A stretch of DNA of 64,000 nucleotides from Limnohabitans sp. 103DPR2 (GCF_001412575.1 NZ_CP011834.1:2542001-2606000), one strand, 5' to 3'; shown: positions 27,382-38,004, counted from the stretch's first letter. Numbers and translations are program-made. Notes: generated by a model from the sequence alone, not told the origin.

Positions 27382-28587
27382 TTACGCTCTAGCGGCGCGC
27401 AGTTGCGTGGAGAAATCGCGCAAGGCAGCAATGCCGCTCTCTTCGGCTCGTTTACACCAGGCTTGGAGGTCCAAGGCCAACTGTTCGCGGTTGTGTGAGG
27501 TGTTGAGCCAGATTTGGCGGAGTTCTTCACGCATGGCCAGCATTTTTTGCAACACAGGGTAAGCAGCCAAAGTGGCGCTCAAAGGTGCTTGCGCTTCTGC
27601 AGGGACCTTGTCGCCATCGCGGTGAATCCAACGTGAGGCGATTTTCAAGACACTTGCATCCAACTTGGCATTGGCCACTTCTTCACGGAACACGCTGCGC
27701 ATCTGGCGGGCGTAACCGGCCATCACTTCGTATCGGTTGGCAATCAGGGCTTCCAATGTTTTTTCGTCTGCCACAGGTCGGACTTCGCCGTAAGCCAAGA
27801 CGGGCGGTGTTTTCTTCACATGGGCCAAACCAAAGAACTGCAAGATGCAGATGTAAGTCCAACCCAAATCAAACTCATAGGGCTTGACCGACAACTTGGC
27901 AGACGTTGGGTAGGTGTGGTGGTTGTTGTGCAACTCTTCGCCACCAATCAAGATGCCCCAAGGTGAAATGTTGGCGCTGGCGTCGCTTGCTTCGAAGTTG
28001 CGATAGCCCCAATAGTGCGCTGCACCGTTGATGATGCCGGCAGCAGTGATGGGAATCCAAGCCATTTGAACGGCCCACACGGTCAAACCTAAGAAGCCAA
28101 ACAAAGCCACATCGATGATCAACATCAGGGCCACGCCTTGCCAAGAGAAACGCGAATACACATTGCGCTCCATCCAGTCGTCGGGCGTGCCGTGACCATA
28201 ACGGCTGAGTGTTTCTTTGTTTTTGGATTCTTTGCGATACAACTCAGCACCCGTGAACAACACAGTTTTGATGCCGTGCACGTGAGGGCTGTGAGGGTCT
28301 TCGGCTTGCTCGCACTTAGCGTGGTGTTTGCGGTGAATGGCCGCCCACTCTTTGGTCACTTGGCCGGTGGTCATCCACAACCAGAAACGGAAAAAATGCG
28401 ACACAGCGGGGTGCAAGTCCAATGCTCTGTGAGCCTGGTGACGGTGCAAGAAGATGGTGACACTGGCAATGGTGACGTGGGTCAGTCCCAAAATGACAAA
28501 GAAAACTTGCCAGCCAGAAAAGTCTAAGAGTCCATTGGCCAACCAGTTGAGGGTTGCGTCAAATGCAGCAGAGTCGATGAACAACAT
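27382..28587 (-). CDS. Membrane fatty-acid desaturase (acyl-CoA/acyl-lipid delta-9 type)
   Basis: 401 residues. Di-iron membrane desaturase with the three histidine boxes: H-R-H-Q-A-H-R (~residue 48), H-R-K-H-H (~85) and H-N-N-H-H (~220). Four or so hydrophobic segments around them. Introduces a cis double bond into saturated acyl chains, adjusting membrane fluidity. About 90 residues follow the last box and have no recognisable extra domain. Gene ends right at the inverted repeat, so its mRNA 3' end probably includes that structure. Confidence 0.9.
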   Translation of the reverse strand: MLFIDSAAFDATLNWLANGLLDFSGWQVFFVILGLTHVTIASVTIFLHRHQAHRALDLHPAVSHFFRFWLWMTTGQVTKEWAAIHRKHHAKCEQAEDPHSPHVHGIKTVLFTGAELYRKESKNKETLSRYGHGTPDDWMERNVYSRFSWQGVALMLIIDVALFGFLGLTVWAVQMAWIPITAAGIINGAAHYWGYRNFEASDASANISPWGILIGGEELHNNHHTYPTSAKLSVKPYEFDLGWTYICILQFFGLAHVKKTPPVLAYGEVRPVADEKTLEALIANRYEVMAGYARQMRSVFREEVANAKLDASVLKIASRWIHRDGDKVPAEAQAPLSATLAAYPVLQKMLAMREELRQIWLNTSHNREQLALDLQAWCKRAEESGIAALRDFSTQLRAARA

Positions 28588-28701
28588 GCAGTCGCTTTCT
28601 ATGTAAAGATGCCCTGACAGGCAATCCTAGTATTTTAAGATTTTCGAATTCAATTTGAAAGTCAATTCAACAAAGCGCTTCAAAAATGAAGCCTTTGGAT
28701 T

Positions 28702-29958
28702 TCACTTTCGGACCCAGATGGCCGCAAAAAAACCATCGGTGCCATGACGGTGAGGCCACAAGCGCAAAAAAGGGCCATTGCACAAGTTTTCAGCATGGGC
28801 CACCTTCAAGCGACTCAACTCATCCAACACTGGCAATTGCACAAAATCAGGATGGGCCGCAGAAAAAGCATTGGCAATCTCTTCGTTCTCTTGAGGCAAC
28901 ACGCTGCAAGTGGCATAGACCAAGCGTCCTCCTGATTTGAGCAAGCGCGCGGCACTGTCCAAAATGGCCGTTTGTGTGGCCGTCACATCGGCAATGCCTT
29001 CGGGCTTTTGGCGCCATTTGAGATCTGGGTTGCGGCGCAAAGTGCCCAAACCAGAGCAAGGTGCATCGACCAATACACGGTCAATCTTGCCGGCCAAGCG
29101 CTTCACACGATCATCGCGTTCATGGGCAATGGCAGCCGGATGCACGTTGGACAATTGACTGCGCGCCAAACGCGGCTTCAACGCATCCAAGCGGTGTGCA
29201 GAGGTGTCCATGGCATACAAGCGTCCGGTGTTGCGCATGGCCGCACCGATGGCCAGGGTTTTACCGCCGGCACCTGCACAAAAATCCACCACCATTTCGC
29301 CGCGGTGTGCGTCCAAGAGCAGCGCCAGCAATTGCGAGCCTTCGTCTTGAACTTCCACAGCACCGCGCTCAAAAGCTTTGACTTTGGCCAGTGAAGGTTT
29401 ACCTTGCAAACGCAAGCCCCAAGGTGAGAAAGGGGTGGGCTCGCAAACGATGCCTGCAGCCGTCAATTCTTTTTGAACTTCAGTACGTTTTTCGTTCAGA
29501 TCGTTGACGCGCAAATCCAAAGTACCAGACTCTAAAAAACTCTTGGCCAAAGCTTCAAATTCATCGCCCACTTGTTCCTTGAGCGGACGCGCCAGCCAAT
29601 CGGGCAAGTTGTGAATGTGCTGCGACATCAAGTCGGACGGCTGAATGCTGTCGCACATGTCGAGCCATTTTTTTTCGGTGTCGTTCAAGGCACTTTTGAC
29701 AAAGTCGCGCGGGCCTGCAAAACCCAAGATGGCCAAACGACGTTCTTTGGGGCCACTGCCCGATCGGGCCATGTGCTCAAACAACAATTTTTGGCGCAAG
29801 ACTTTGAACACTGTCTCGGACAATGTGGCGCGTTCGCGCGGACCCAAGTTGCGGTTGTCGCGAAAAAATCTAGAGACCACCGCATCGGCGGGATGGTTAA
29901 ATTGGAGGGTGAGCCTGACCAATTCGGCGCAGGCGTCTAACAGGGCTTTAGGATGCAT
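28702..29958 (-). CDS. RsmB/NOP-family RNA (cytosine-C5)-methyltransferase
   Basis: 418 residues. N-terminal helical NusB-like region (residues ~1-140), then a class I SAM-dependent methyltransferase fold: VVDFCAGAGGKTLAIGAAM (SAM binding), VLVDAPCSGLGTLRRNPDLKW (motif IV, Cys) and VYATCSVLPQENEEIA (motif VI, catalytic Cys). These two cysteines are the mark of the rRNA/tRNA m5C methyltransferases. Burkholderiales often have a second RsmB-like enzyme besides the Fmu/Sun RsmB, so I withhold a symbol. Divergent from the DUF1653 gene. Confidence 0.88.
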   Translation of the reverse strand: MHPKALLDACAELVRLTLQFNHPADAVVSRFFRDNRNLGPRERATLSETVFKVLRQKLLFEHMARSGSGPKERRLAILGFAGPRDFVKSALNDTEKKWLDMCDSIQPSDLMSQHIHNLPDWLARPLKEQVGDEFEALAKSFLESGTLDLRVNDLNEKRTEVQKELTAAGIVCEPTPFSPWGLRLQGKPSLAKVKAFERGAVEVQDEGSQLLALLLDAHRGEMVVDFCAGAGGKTLAIGAAMRNTGRLYAMDTSAHRLDALKPRLARSQLSNVHPAAIAHERDDRVKRLAGKIDRVLVDAPCSGLGTLRRNPDLKWRQKPEGIADVTATQTAILDSAARLLKSGGRLVYATCSVLPQENEEIANAFSAAHPDFVQLPVLDELSRLKVAHAENLCNGPFLRLWPHRHGTDGFFAAIWVRK

Positions 29959-29999
29959 AGTCCCTATTGTCCCACTGCTGCACCACTTCGAGAGACTTC

Positions 30000-30254
30000 A
30001 TGCAAGAAGAAACCTTACCGCCCCTGATCACCACCCGCCCCGGCTACTACCGTCATTACAAAAATTTACTCTACCAAGTGCTAGGCACCGTGCGTCACAG
30101 CGAGTCATTGGAGCCCATGACTTTGTACAAAGCGCTTTACGGCGAACAAGGTATGTGGGTCCGCCCTGCCGCCATGTTCAACGAAACCGTCGAGATCAAT
30201 GGCGTGGTGCAACCAAGATTTGCTTGGGTGGGTGAAGAGCGCCCTACGGCTTGA
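30000..30254 (+). CDS. DUF1653 domain protein
   Basis: 84 residues. Contains the DUF1653 core: G-Y-Y-R-H-Y-K-N-L-L-Y-x-V-L-G-x-x-R-H-S-E, then VVYK-type LEPMTLYKALYG and WVRPAAMFNETVEING. Function is unknown in the family. Start is the ATG at 30000, as the frame's earlier codons are not conserved-looking. Its 3' end overlaps the convergent purN by 11 bp. Confidence 0.85.
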   Translation: MQEETLPPLITTRPGYYRHYKNLLYQVLGTVRHSESLEPMTLYKALYGEQGMWVRPAAMFNETVEINGVVQPRFAWVGEERPTA

Positions 30255-30834
30255 AGTAGCCAGCAACGGCAGCCGGATAAATCAAATGCTCCTGCGTTAA
30301 TACACGTGCCGCCAAATCATCCGCGGTATCCCCTGGCAACACGGGCACCACCGCCTGCGCCAGGATCTGTCCATGGTCTAACTCGGATGTCACCTGGTGC
30401 ACTGTGGCGCCAGCAAATTTACAGCCCGCATCGATGGCACGTTGATGGGTATTCAATCCCGTAAAAGCAGGCAACAAAGAGGGATGGATGTTGATCAAAC
30501 GGCCTGCGTAATGCGCCACAAAGCCAGGGGTCAGAATTCTCATGAAGCCCGCCAACACCACCAAATCTGGCGCATGTGCGTCAATTCGCTGCATCAGCGC
30601 CTGGTCAAAGGCTTCGCGAGAATCAAATTGGGTATGTTCCAGAACATCAGTTTGAATGGCCGAATACGCTGATTGGCTGCGAAGCCAATCGAGCCCAGCA
30701 GCGCCGGGCTTGTTGCTGATCACGGCCGCAATCTGCACCCCCAGACGTTGCGCCCAACCTTGATGATGCGCTGCTTGAACAATGGCCGCCATGTTGGAGC
30801 CGGCACCTGAAATCAAAATGACAATCTTTTTCAC
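30244..30834 (-). CDS. purN: Phosphoribosylglycinamide formyltransferase
   Basis: 196 residues. Transfers the formyl group of 10-formyl-THF to GAR, third step of purine synthesis. N-terminal KKIVILISGAGSNMAAIV, the folate site VLAGFMRILTPGFV, the catalytic INIHPSLLPAFTGLNTHQRAI with the conserved His, and GATVHQVTSELDHGQILAQ with the catalytic Asp. I place the start at the GTG (30834) since it gives the usual N-terminus; an open frame continues upstream without conserved sequence. Confidence 0.94.
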   Translation of the reverse strand: MKKIVILISGAGSNMAAIVQAAHHQGWAQRLGVQIAAVISNKPGAAGLDWLRSQSAYSAIQTDVLEHTQFDSREAFDQALMQRIDAHAPDLVVLAGFMRILTPGFVAHYAGRLINIHPSLLPAFTGLNTHQRAIDAGCKFAGATVHQVTSELDHGQILAQAVVPVLPGDTADDLAARVLTQEHLIYPAAVAGYFKP

Positions 30835-30959
30835 CCTAGGATTATCCCTGCTCACGCAGCCTAAATAAGGTTTTGTCGCAGCCAAGACAGCGCATTTGCG
30901 CACGGTCGTGCTAAAAACGGCTTTTCTTCAATCACTGGCTTTGACCGGAGACACATTTC

Positions 30960-32141
30960 ATGGATTTGGCATTCACACCCGAAGAGCTCGCATTTCGCGA
31001 GGAAATTCGCGCATGGGTTAAGGCAAATTTACCCGCCGACATTTCTCAAAAAGTCCACAGCGCCATGCGCTTGACCCGCGATGACATGCAACGCTGGGCC
31101 AAAATTTTGGGTAAAAAAGGCTGGCTCGGTTGGGGTTGGCCTGAGCAATTTGGCGGTCCAGGTTGGACGGCGGTGCAAAAGCATTTGTTCGAAGAAGAAT
31201 GCGCCTTGGCCGGTGCACCGCGCGTTGTACCCTTCGGCCCTGTGATGGTGGCCCCCGTCATCATGGCCTTTGGCAATGCTGAACAACAAAAACGCTTCTT
31301 GCCTGGCATCGCCAGCGGCGAAGTGTGGTGGAGCCAAGGTTACTCAGAGCCAGGTTCCGGCTCCGACTTGGCCTCCCTCAAAACACGTGCCGAACGTGTG
31401 GGCGACAAGTACATCGTCAACGGCCAAAAAACATGGACCACCTTGGGTCAATACGGCGAGTGGATTTTCTGCTTGGTTCGCACCAGCAACGAAGGCAAGC
31501 CCCAAACCGGCATTTCCTTCTTGCTGATCGACATGAAGTCGCCTGGCATCACCGTTCGCCCCATCAAATTGCTCGATGGCGAATGCGAAGTGAACGAGGT
31601 TTGGTTCGACAACGTGGAAGTGCCGGCCGAGAACTTGATCGGTGAAGAAAACAAAGGCTGGAACTACGCCAAGCATTTGTTGGCCCACGAGCGTACCAAC
31701 ATTGCCGATGTGAACCGTGCCAAGCGTGAACTCGAGCGCCTGAAGCGCATCGCCAAAACTGAAGGTGTTTACGACGACATGCGTTTCCGCGATGAAATTT
31801 CCAAATTGGAAGTGGACATCGTGGCTTTGGAAATGTTGGTGTTGCGTGTCTTGTCTGCCGAGAAGTCTGGCAAGAACTCCCTCGACATTGCAGGCCTCTT
31901 GAAAATCAAGGGCAGCGAAATTCAACAACGCTACAGCGAACTCATGATGCTGGCCGCCGGTCCTTACAGCCTGCCCTTTATCTTCGAAGCCATGGATGCA
32001 GGTTGGCAAGGCGATTTCCCTGGCCACGAGGTGTCGAATGCACCTTTGGCCGCCAACTATTTCAACTTGCGCAAAACCACGATTTACGGCGGCAGCAATG
32101 AAGTGCAGCGCAACATCGTGGCTCAAACCGTTTTGGGTTAA
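30960..32141 (+). CDS. Acyl-CoA dehydrogenase, large-subunit type (PimC-like)
   Basis: 393 residues, FAD-dependent acyl-CoA dehydrogenase. N-terminal helical domain (TPEELAFREEIRAWVKANLP), the middle beta domain with QGYSEPGSGSDLASLKTRA and GQKTWTTLGQYGEWIF, and the C-terminal helical domain ending TTIYGGSNEVQRNIVAQ. It closely resembles the large subunit of pimeloyl-CoA dehydrogenase (PimC), which oxidises dicarboxylyl-CoA in beta-oxidation, and the next gene is the matching small-subunit type. Substrate is inferred. GGAGAC lies 7 bp before the ATG. 26 bp separate the pair. Confidence 0.88.
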   Translation: MDLAFTPEELAFREEIRAWVKANLPADISQKVHSAMRLTRDDMQRWAKILGKKGWLGWGWPEQFGGPGWTAVQKHLFEEECALAGAPRVVPFGPVMVAPVIMAFGNAEQQKRFLPGIASGEVWWSQGYSEPGSGSDLASLKTRAERVGDKYIVNGQKTWTTLGQYGEWIFCLVRTSNEGKPQTGISFLLIDMKSPGITVRPIKLLDGECEVNEVWFDNVEVPAENLIGEENKGWNYAKHLLAHERTNIADVNRAKRELERLKRIAKTEGVYDDMRFRDEISKLEVDIVALEMLVLRVLSAEKSGKNSLDIAGLLKIKGSEIQQRYSELMMLAAGPYSLPFIFEAMDAGWQGDFPGHEVSNAPLAANYFNLRKTTIYGGSNEVQRNIVAQTVLG

Positions 32142-32167
32142 TTCAGTTAACCATACAAGGACAGATC

Positions 32168-33283
32168 ATGGATTTCGATTTTTCAGACGACCAAGAACAA
32201 CTGCGCGATGCAGTCCGTAAATGGGTGGACAAGGGTTACACCTTTGACCGCCGCCGCGAAATTACACACGCTGGCGGTTTTGACCGCGCAGCCTACACCG
32301 AACTGGCCGAGTTAGGCCTGTGCGGCCTGTACATCAGCGAGGACCACGGCGGCATGGGCATGGGCCCTGTTGAAGGCATGGTGGTGATGGAAGAGCTGGG
32401 CCGCGGCATTGTGATGGAACCCATTCAGCAAGCCTTGATTTCAGGTGCTGTTTTAGAAGGCTATGCACCCGATGCCATCAAAGCCGAATGGTTGCCCAAA
32501 ATTGCAGGCGGCGAAGCCATCGTCGTGTTGGCGCATCAAGAGCGCAAGTCTCGCTACAACATCAGCAAGTGCGACGCGCAAGCGCAGCAACAAGATGGCC
32601 AGTGGAACATCACAGGCACCAAGAGTGTGGTGGCGGCAGGCGATCATGCCGACGCCTTTTTGGTGCCCGCGATGGCCGCAGGCAAACTGGCATTGTTCTT
32701 GGTGGCCAAAGGCGCCAAGGGTTCTGCCACATCGGGTTATGTGACCCAAGACGGCGCGCGTGCTGCTGAGTTGACACTCAACCAAACGCCAGCCAGCTTG
32801 GTGACCCTGGACGGCCAGACCGCCCTCAGCCACGCCGTCGACATTGGCATTGCCAGTGTGTGCGCCGAAGCAGTGGGCGTGATGGACAAAACCATGGCCA
32901 TCACCGTGGACTACATGAACACCCGCAAGCAGTTCAATACCACCATTGCCACTTTCCAAGCACTGCGCCACCGCGTGGCCGACATGAAGATGCAATTGGA
33001 ACTGGGCCGCTCCATGAGCTACTACGCCAGCCTCAAACTGAACACCCCTGCGGCCGAACGCCATCAAGCCATGGCCCGTGCCAAGTACCAGCTGGGCAAT
33101 TCCATGCGCTTTGTGGGCCAGCAGTCTGTGCAATTGCACGGCGGCATTGGCGTGACGGACGAGTACATCGTCAGCCACTACTTCAAGAAATTGACGCAAC
33201 TCGAAATGACCTTTGGCGACACACTCCACCACTTGGGCGAAGTGTCCAACAGCATGCAGGACACTGCAGGCGTTTTTGCCTAA
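32168..33283 (+). CDS. Acyl-CoA dehydrogenase, small-subunit type (PimD-like)
   Basis: 371 residues. Acyl-CoA dehydrogenase fold with a more divergent FAD-binding middle domain (the usual EP-GSGSD loop is replaced by LAHQERKSRYNISK). The C-terminal domain is well kept: MDKTMAITVDYMNTRKQFNTTIATFQALRHRVADM and HGGIGVTDEYIVSHYFKK. It probably forms a heteromer with the upstream PimC-like subunit. AGGACA before the ATG; a strong terminator follows, so the unit is two genes. Confidence 0.87.
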   Translation: MDFDFSDDQEQLRDAVRKWVDKGYTFDRRREITHAGGFDRAAYTELAELGLCGLYISEDHGGMGMGPVEGMVVMEELGRGIVMEPIQQALISGAVLEGYAPDAIKAEWLPKIAGGEAIVVLAHQERKSRYNISKCDAQAQQQDGQWNITGTKSVVAAGDHADAFLVPAMAAGKLALFLVAKGAKGSATSGYVTQDGARAAELTLNQTPASLVTLDGQTALSHAVDIGIASVCAEAVGVMDKTMAITVDYMNTRKQFNTTIATFQALRHRVADMKMQLELGRSMSYYASLKLNTPAAERHQAMARAKYQLGNSMRFVGQQSVQLHGGIGVTDEYIVSHYFKKLTQLEMTFGDTLHHLGEVSNSMQDTAGVFA

Positions 33284-33334
33284 ACCCCTTACCCTGCCAT
33301 CGCCTTGTTTGCGCAATTCTTTGGCTTGGTCACA

Positions 33335-33357
33335 AACCGCCCTTGTGGCGGTTTTTT
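33335..33357 (+). terminator. Intrinsic terminator after the acyl-CoA dehydrogenase pair
   Basis: AACCGCC-CTTGT-GGCGGTT hairpin followed by a run of Ts, about 50 bp after the stop. Confidence 0.88.
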
Positions 33358-33417
33358 CATGGCCCTTAACTGGGTCACAATAGAGCCCATTGAATTCGAG
33401 CATCACACATCTCAGGC

Positions 33418-34455
33418 ATGAAGGTATTTCGCGGCTTTAACCATCCAGACAGGGCAAACCAATGTGCCTTGACGATTGGTAATTTTGACGGTGTCCACCG
33501 CGGCCACCAAGCCATGCTTGCGCTCTTGAAAAATGAAGCTGCGCACCGCGGTGTGCCCAGCTGTGTGATGACCTTTGAGCCCCATCCCCGCGACTTTTTC
33601 GCCAAATTGCACAACAAGCCCGACTTGGCGCCAGCCCGAATTGCCACGCTGCGCGACAAATTGCTAGAACTGGAACGCTGTGGCATTGACCAAGCGGTCG
33701 TGCTGCCCTTTGACGACCGCCTGGCCAGCCAAACCCCTGAGGACTTCATCCAACAGGTTTTGGTGAAAGGCTTGGGCGTGAAGTACTTGTTGGTGGGCGA
33801 CGATTTCCGTTTTGGCGCCAAACGCGCAGGCGATTACGCCATGCTGGACGCAGCAGGCCAGCAACAAGGCTTTGACGTGGCCCGCATGAACAGCTACGAG
33901 GTGCATGGCCTGCGCGTTTCGAGCTCCGCCGTGCGGGATGCCCTTGGCCGAGGCGACATGGAGGCTGTGGCGCGCCTTTTGGGTCGGCCTTACAGCGTGA
34001 GCGGCCATGTGGTGCACGGCCGCAAGCTGGGCCGCGGCCTTGGCGCGTCCAAAGAAGGCGCCGAAGACGGCTTTAGAACCCTCAATTTGCGCTTCAGCCA
34101 CTGGAAACCCGCGGCCAGCGGTATTTTCAATGTCGAAGTGCACGGCTTAACGCCAAAGCCCGTGCCGGGGGTGGCCAATTTGGGCATTCGCCCCTCTTTA
34201 GACCCCAATGATGTGAATGGTGGCCGGGTTCTTTTAGAGACCCATTGCCTCGATTGGCCCACCAGCCTCGGAGCCGAGGGTGGCTACGGTAAAATCATCC
34301 GCGTGGACCTCTTGCACAAATTACACGACGAACTCAAATACGACAGCCTGGAAGCCCTGACTGTGGGCATCGCCAAGGACTGTGATGATGCGCGTGCTTT
34401 TTTTGCATCCCGTCATGGTCAAACCCATCGCCAAACATCGCGCGATCGAATTTGA
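33418..34455 (+). CDS. ribF: Bifunctional riboflavin kinase / FAD synthetase
   Basis: 345 residues. The N-terminal FAD synthetase domain starts after KVFRGFNHP with LTIGNFDGVHRGHQAML and contains TFEPHPRDFF and VGDDFRFGAKRAGD. The C-terminal riboflavin kinase domain (from ~190) has GRPYSVSGHVVHGRKLGRGLG and VANLGIRPSLDPNDV. It makes FMN and FAD. C-terminus is ~30 residues longer than E. coli RibF (313) with a basic tail. First gene of the classic ribF-ileS-lspA order. Confidence 0.95.
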   Translation: MKVFRGFNHPDRANQCALTIGNFDGVHRGHQAMLALLKNEAAHRGVPSCVMTFEPHPRDFFAKLHNKPDLAPARIATLRDKLLELERCGIDQAVVLPFDDRLASQTPEDFIQQVLVKGLGVKYLLVGDDFRFGAKRAGDYAMLDAAGQQQGFDVARMNSYEVHGLRVSSSAVRDALGRGDMEAVARLLGRPYSVSGHVVHGRKLGRGLGASKEGAEDGFRTLNLRFSHWKPAASGIFNVEVHGLTPKPVPGVANLGIRPSLDPNDVNGGRVLLETHCLDWPTSLGAEGGYGKIIRVDLLHKLHDELKYDSLEALTVGIAKDCDDARAFFASRHGQTHRQTSRDRI

Positions 34456-34592
34456 CGCTCGCCACGCCCCTCACCTGATGTGCAGCTTTGTGAATGCCTG
34501 CACTTTCTTTGTGATCCAAACCTGGATTTTGTGAAATCAACACACTGCAGGTTTTCATTGCAAACCCCTTTTGAAGATTGAATCGTTTGACC

Positions 34593-37448
34593 ATGTCTGA
34601 ACCAAAAACAAATTACCGCGCCACCTTGAACATGCCCGACACCGCCTTTGCGATGCGCGGCGACTTGCCCAAGCGTGAGCCAGCCTGGGCCAAAGCCTGG
34701 AGCGATCAAGGTCTGTACAAAAAACTGCGTGTGGCGCGCAAAGGCGCACCCTTGTTTGTGTTGCACGACGGCCCCCCTTACGCCAACGGCAAATTGCACA
34801 TTGGTCACGCCCTCAACAAAGTGCTCAAAGACATGATCGTCAAGTCCAAGCAATTGGCGGGCTTTGATGCGCAATACATTCCCGGTTGGGACTGCCACGG
34901 TTTGCCGATTGAAAACGCGATTGAAAAATTGCATGGTCGCAAATTGAGCCGCGACGACATGCAAGCCAAGAGTCGCGCCTTTGCCACCGAGCAAATTGAC
35001 CAACAGCGCGAAGACTTCAAACGCTTGGGCGTCTTGGGTGATTGGGAACGTCCCTATCGCACCATGGACTTTGCCAATGAGGCCGGTGAAATCCGCGCCT
35101 TCAAACGCGTCATCGAGCGTGGCTTTGTGTACCGCGGATTAAAGCCGGTTTACTGGTGCTTCGATTGCGGCTCCTCATTGGCTGAATTTGAAATTGAATA
35201 CGCCGACAAAAAAAGCGACACCTTGGACGTGGCCTTTGAAGCGGCCGACCACGCCGCATTGGCCAAGGCTTTTGGTTTACAAGAACTGCCAGGTCAACCT
35301 AAATCCGCCTTTGCTGTGATCTGGACCACCACCGCATGGACCCTGCCAGCCAACCAAGCATTGAATGTGAACCCTGAATTGGTTTACGCCTTGGTGAACA
35401 CCGAAAAAGGCGCGTTGGTTCTTGCTGAATCCTTGGTCGAGAAATGTTTAGAGCGCTACAAGCTTGAAGGCCAAGTGGTGGCCACCACCACCGGCGACAA
35501 ATTGGGCGGCTTGAACTTCAAACATCCTTTGTACGACGTGCACGCAGGCTACCAACGTTTCTCGCCCGTGTATGTGGCCGAGTACGTCAGTGCGCAAGAC
35601 GGCACCGGCATCGTTCACTCCTCACCCGCTTATGGTGTGGACGACTTCAACTCTTGCGTGGCCAATGGCATGGCTTATGACGACATCTTGAACCCTGTTC
35701 AAGGTAACGGCAGCTACGCTGAAGACCTGCCTTTGTTTGGTGGCATGAACATTTGGAAAGCGTGCCCCCGCATCATCGAAGTGTTGGGCGAAAGCAATCG
35801 CCTCATGGCCACTTACGGCATCACCCACAGCTACCCGCATTGCTGGCGCCACAAAACGCCTGTCATTTACCGCGCGGCTGCCCAGTGGTTTGTGCGCATG
35901 GACGAAGGCCCTGGTGTCTTCACCAAAGACAAGGCTCCGAAGACTTTGCGTCAGTTGGCCCTCGATGCCATCGACCAAACCCACTTCTATCCCGAAAACG
36001 GCAAGACCCGTTTGCGCGACATGATCGCCAACCGCCCCGACTGGTGTATCTCTCGTCAGCGCAGCTGGGGCGTGCCTGTGCCCTTCTTCTTGCACAAAGA
36101 CTCAGGTGAGTTGCACCCCCGCACCATGGAGATCTTGGACCAAGCGGCCGGCATCGTTGAAAAAGGCGGCATTGAAGCTTGGAGCCGCGTGACGGCGGAA
36201 GAAATTTTGGGCGCCGCCGATGCGCCCAACTACACCAAGAGCACCGACATTTTGGAAGTGTGGTTTGATTCCGGCTCTACCTTCCAACACGTGCTGCGCG
36301 GCAGCCACAAAGATGCGTACGATCGCAACCCCTTCCATGACGCAGGCCCCGAAGCCGATTTGTATTTGGAAGGCCACGACCAACATCGCGGCTGGTTCCA
36401 CAGCTCTTTGTTGCTCGGTTGTGCGTTGTACGACCGTGCTCCTTATAAAGGTTTGTTGACCCACGGTTTTGCCACCGACGGCCAAGGCCGCAAGATGAGC
36501 AAGAGCTTGGGCAATGTGGTGGCGCCCCAAGAAATCACTGACAAGATGGGCGCAGAAATTGTGCGCTTGTGGGTGGCTTCAACGGATTACTCTGGCGACC
36601 TCAACATCGACGACAAAATTTTGGCGCGTGTGGTGGATGCCTATCGCCGCATTCGCAACACCCTGCGTTTCTTGTTGGCCAACGTCAGCGACTTTGACCC
36701 CGCCAAAGACACAGTGGCCGATGCCGACTTGTTAGAGATCGATCGCTTTGCCCTGAGCCGTGCAGCGCAATTGCAAGCCGACATCCTGTCGCACTTCAAA
36801 GACTACGAGTTCCACCCTGTGGTCTCCAAGTTGCAGGTGTACTGTTCTGAAGATTTGGGCGCGTTCTATTTGGATGTGCTCAAAGACCGTCTCTACACCA
36901 GCGCACCCAAATCCTTGGCACGCCGCTCCGCACAAACCGTGCTGTATCGCATCACGCATGCCATGCTGCGCTTGATGGCGCCGTTCTTAAGCTTTACCGC
37001 TGAAGAAGCTTGGCAAAACTTTGGCGGCTCAGAATCGATCTTCATGGAAACCTTCAGCGATTTGGGTACGCCCAATGAAGCGCTGCTGGCCAAGTGGACC
37101 CGCATTCGCGAAATTCGCGATCAAGTGAACAAAGACATTGAAGCCTTGCGTGCCGATGGCAAAGTGGGCGCCTCTTTGCAGGCCGCTGTCACCTTGCAAG
37201 CCGGCCCCGAAGACCATGCCTTGTTGGCCAGTTTGGGCAAAGACCTGAAGTTTGTGTTCATCACTTCTCAACTTAACTTGGAAGCCGGCGACAGCCTGGT
37301 GGCCAAAGTGGCCGTGAGTGAAGACACTAAGTGCGATCGCTGCTGGCATTACGCCCCTGACGTGGGCGTGAACCCAGCCCACCCCACGCTGTGCGGCCGT
37401 TGCGACAGCAACTTGCATGGCGAGGGCGAGAAGCGTTTGTTCGCTTAA
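34593..37448 (+). CDS. ileS: Isoleucyl-tRNA synthetase
   Basis: 951 residues. Class I synthetase for tRNA-Ile. HIGH motif in [18 protein letters not shown], editing domain with [17 protein letters not shown] in [10 protein letters not shown], and a C-terminal zinc finger ([11 protein letters not shown]...CGRCDSN). This matches E. coli-type IleRS (938). Start placed at 34593 ([17 protein letters not shown]); the frame opens five codons earlier. 137 bp separate it from ribF; that gap contains an imperfect inverted repeat (CCTGCA...TGCAGG) of unclear meaning. Confidence 0.97.
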   Translation: MSEPKTNYRATLNMPDTAFAMRGDLPKREPAWAKAWSDQGLYKKLRVARKGAPLFVLHDGPPYANGKLHIGHALNKVLKDMIVKSKQLAGFDAQYIPGWDCHGLPIENAIEKLHGRKLSRDDMQAKSRAFATEQIDQQREDFKRLGVLGDWERPYRTMDFANEAGEIRAFKRVIERGFVYRGLKPVYWCFDCGSSLAEFEIEYADKKSDTLDVAFEAADHAALAKAFGLQELPGQPKSAFAVIWTTTAWTLPANQALNVNPELVYALVNTEKGALVLAESLVEKCLERYKLEGQVVATTTGDKLGGLNFKHPLYDVHAGYQRFSPVYVAEYVSAQDGTGIVHSSPAYGVDDFNSCVANGMAYDDILNPVQGNGSYAEDLPLFGGMNIWKACPRIIEVLGESNRLMATYGITHSYPHCWRHKTPVIYRAAAQWFVRMDEGPGVFTKDKAPKTLRQLALDAIDQTHFYPENGKTRLRDMIANRPDWCISRQRSWGVPVPFFLHKDSGELHPRTMEILDQAAGIVEKGGIEAWSRVTAEEILGAADAPNYTKSTDILEVWFDSGSTFQHVLRGSHKDAYDRNPFHDAGPEADLYLEGHDQHRGWFHSSLLLGCALYDRAPYKGLLTHGFATDGQGRKMSKSLGNVVAPQEITDKMGAEIVRLWVASTDYSGDLNIDDKILARVVDAYRRIRNTLRFLLANVSDFDPAKDTVADADLLEIDRFALSRAAQLQADILSHFKDYEFHPVVSKLQVYCSEDLGAFYLDVLKDRLYTSAPKSLARRSAQTVLYRITHAMLRLMAPFLSFTAEEAWQNFGGSESIFMETFSDLGTPNEALLAKWTRIREIRDQVNKDIEALRADGKVGASLQAAVTLQAGPEDHALLASLGKDLKFVFITSQLNLEAGDSLVAKVAVSEDTKCDRCWHYAPDVGVNPAHPTLCGRCDSNLHGEGEKRLFA

Positions 37449-37460
37449 GTCAGCTGCGAA

Positions 37461-37964
37461 ATGGCCAAATCCAAAAGTGCATTCACATCCGGGTCAGGCG
37501 TCTGGCTTTGGTTGGGCATTGCGCTCATCACGCTCATTCTGGACCAGTTGACCAAAATTGCAGTGGTGGGTGCGTTCCAATTGGGTGAGGCATTGCCCAT
37601 CACTTCTTTTTTCAATTTGGTTCGCGTTCACAACCCGGGTGCAGCGTTTTCTTTCTTGGCCGATGCCGGGGGTTGGCAACGCTGGTTCTTCACCGGACTG
37701 GGTGTGGTTGCAGCTGGCGTGATGGTTTACTTGCTTCGCATGCATGCCGGTCAAACTTTGTTTTGCTTGGCCTTGTCTTTGTTGCTAGGTGGCGCCGTTG
37801 GCAACGTGATCGATCGTTTGCTCTACAGCCATGTGATTGACTTCTTAGATTTCTATTACGGCACATGGCACTTCCCTGCCTTTAACGTAGCCGACAGCGC
37901 CATCACCGTTGGCGCTGGCTTACTGATACTGGACGAGTTGCTGCGAGTTCGCCGCGGCAAATAA
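37461..37964 (+). CDS. lspA: Lipoprotein signal peptidase (signal peptidase II)
   Basis: 167 residues, four hydrophobic segments. Aspartyl protease that removes signal peptides from prolipoproteins. The catalytic Asp pair is visible in [19 protein letters not shown] and [11 protein letters not shown]; also [22 protein letters not shown]. 12 bp after ileS, the standard partner. A bidirectional terminator overlaps the stop codon. Confidence 0.96.
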   Translation: MAKSKSAFTSGSGVWLWLGIALITLILDQLTKIAVVGAFQLGEALPITSFFNLVRVHNPGAAFSFLADAGGWQRWFFTGLGVVAAGVMVYLLRMHAGQTLFCLALSLLLGGAVGNVIDRLLYSHVIDFLDFYYGTWHFPAFNVADSAITVGAGLLILDELLRVRRGK

Positions 37965-37989
37965 AAAAGGCACCCTCGGGTGCCTTTTT
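37963..37989. terminator. Bidirectional intrinsic terminator
   Basis: GGCACCC-TC-GGGTGCC with six As before and five Ts after; it closes lspA on + and the quinone reductase on -. Confidence 0.9.
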
Positions 37990-38004
37990 GATGTCAGGGA
38001 CGCA

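Noticed and set aside
27217..27530. Two overlapping frames (~95 codons, both strands) across the inverted repeat
   Set aside because: They mirror each other because of the palindrome, extend into the desaturase end and have no ribosome site.
32453..33406. 317-codon minus-strand frame
   Set aside because: Antisense shadow of the PimD-like acyl-CoA dehydrogenase.
34456..34592. Possible T-box or attenuator before ileS
   Set aside because: There is an imperfect CCTGCA/TGCAGG repeat but no T-box sequence, no leader peptide rich in Ile and no T-run terminator.
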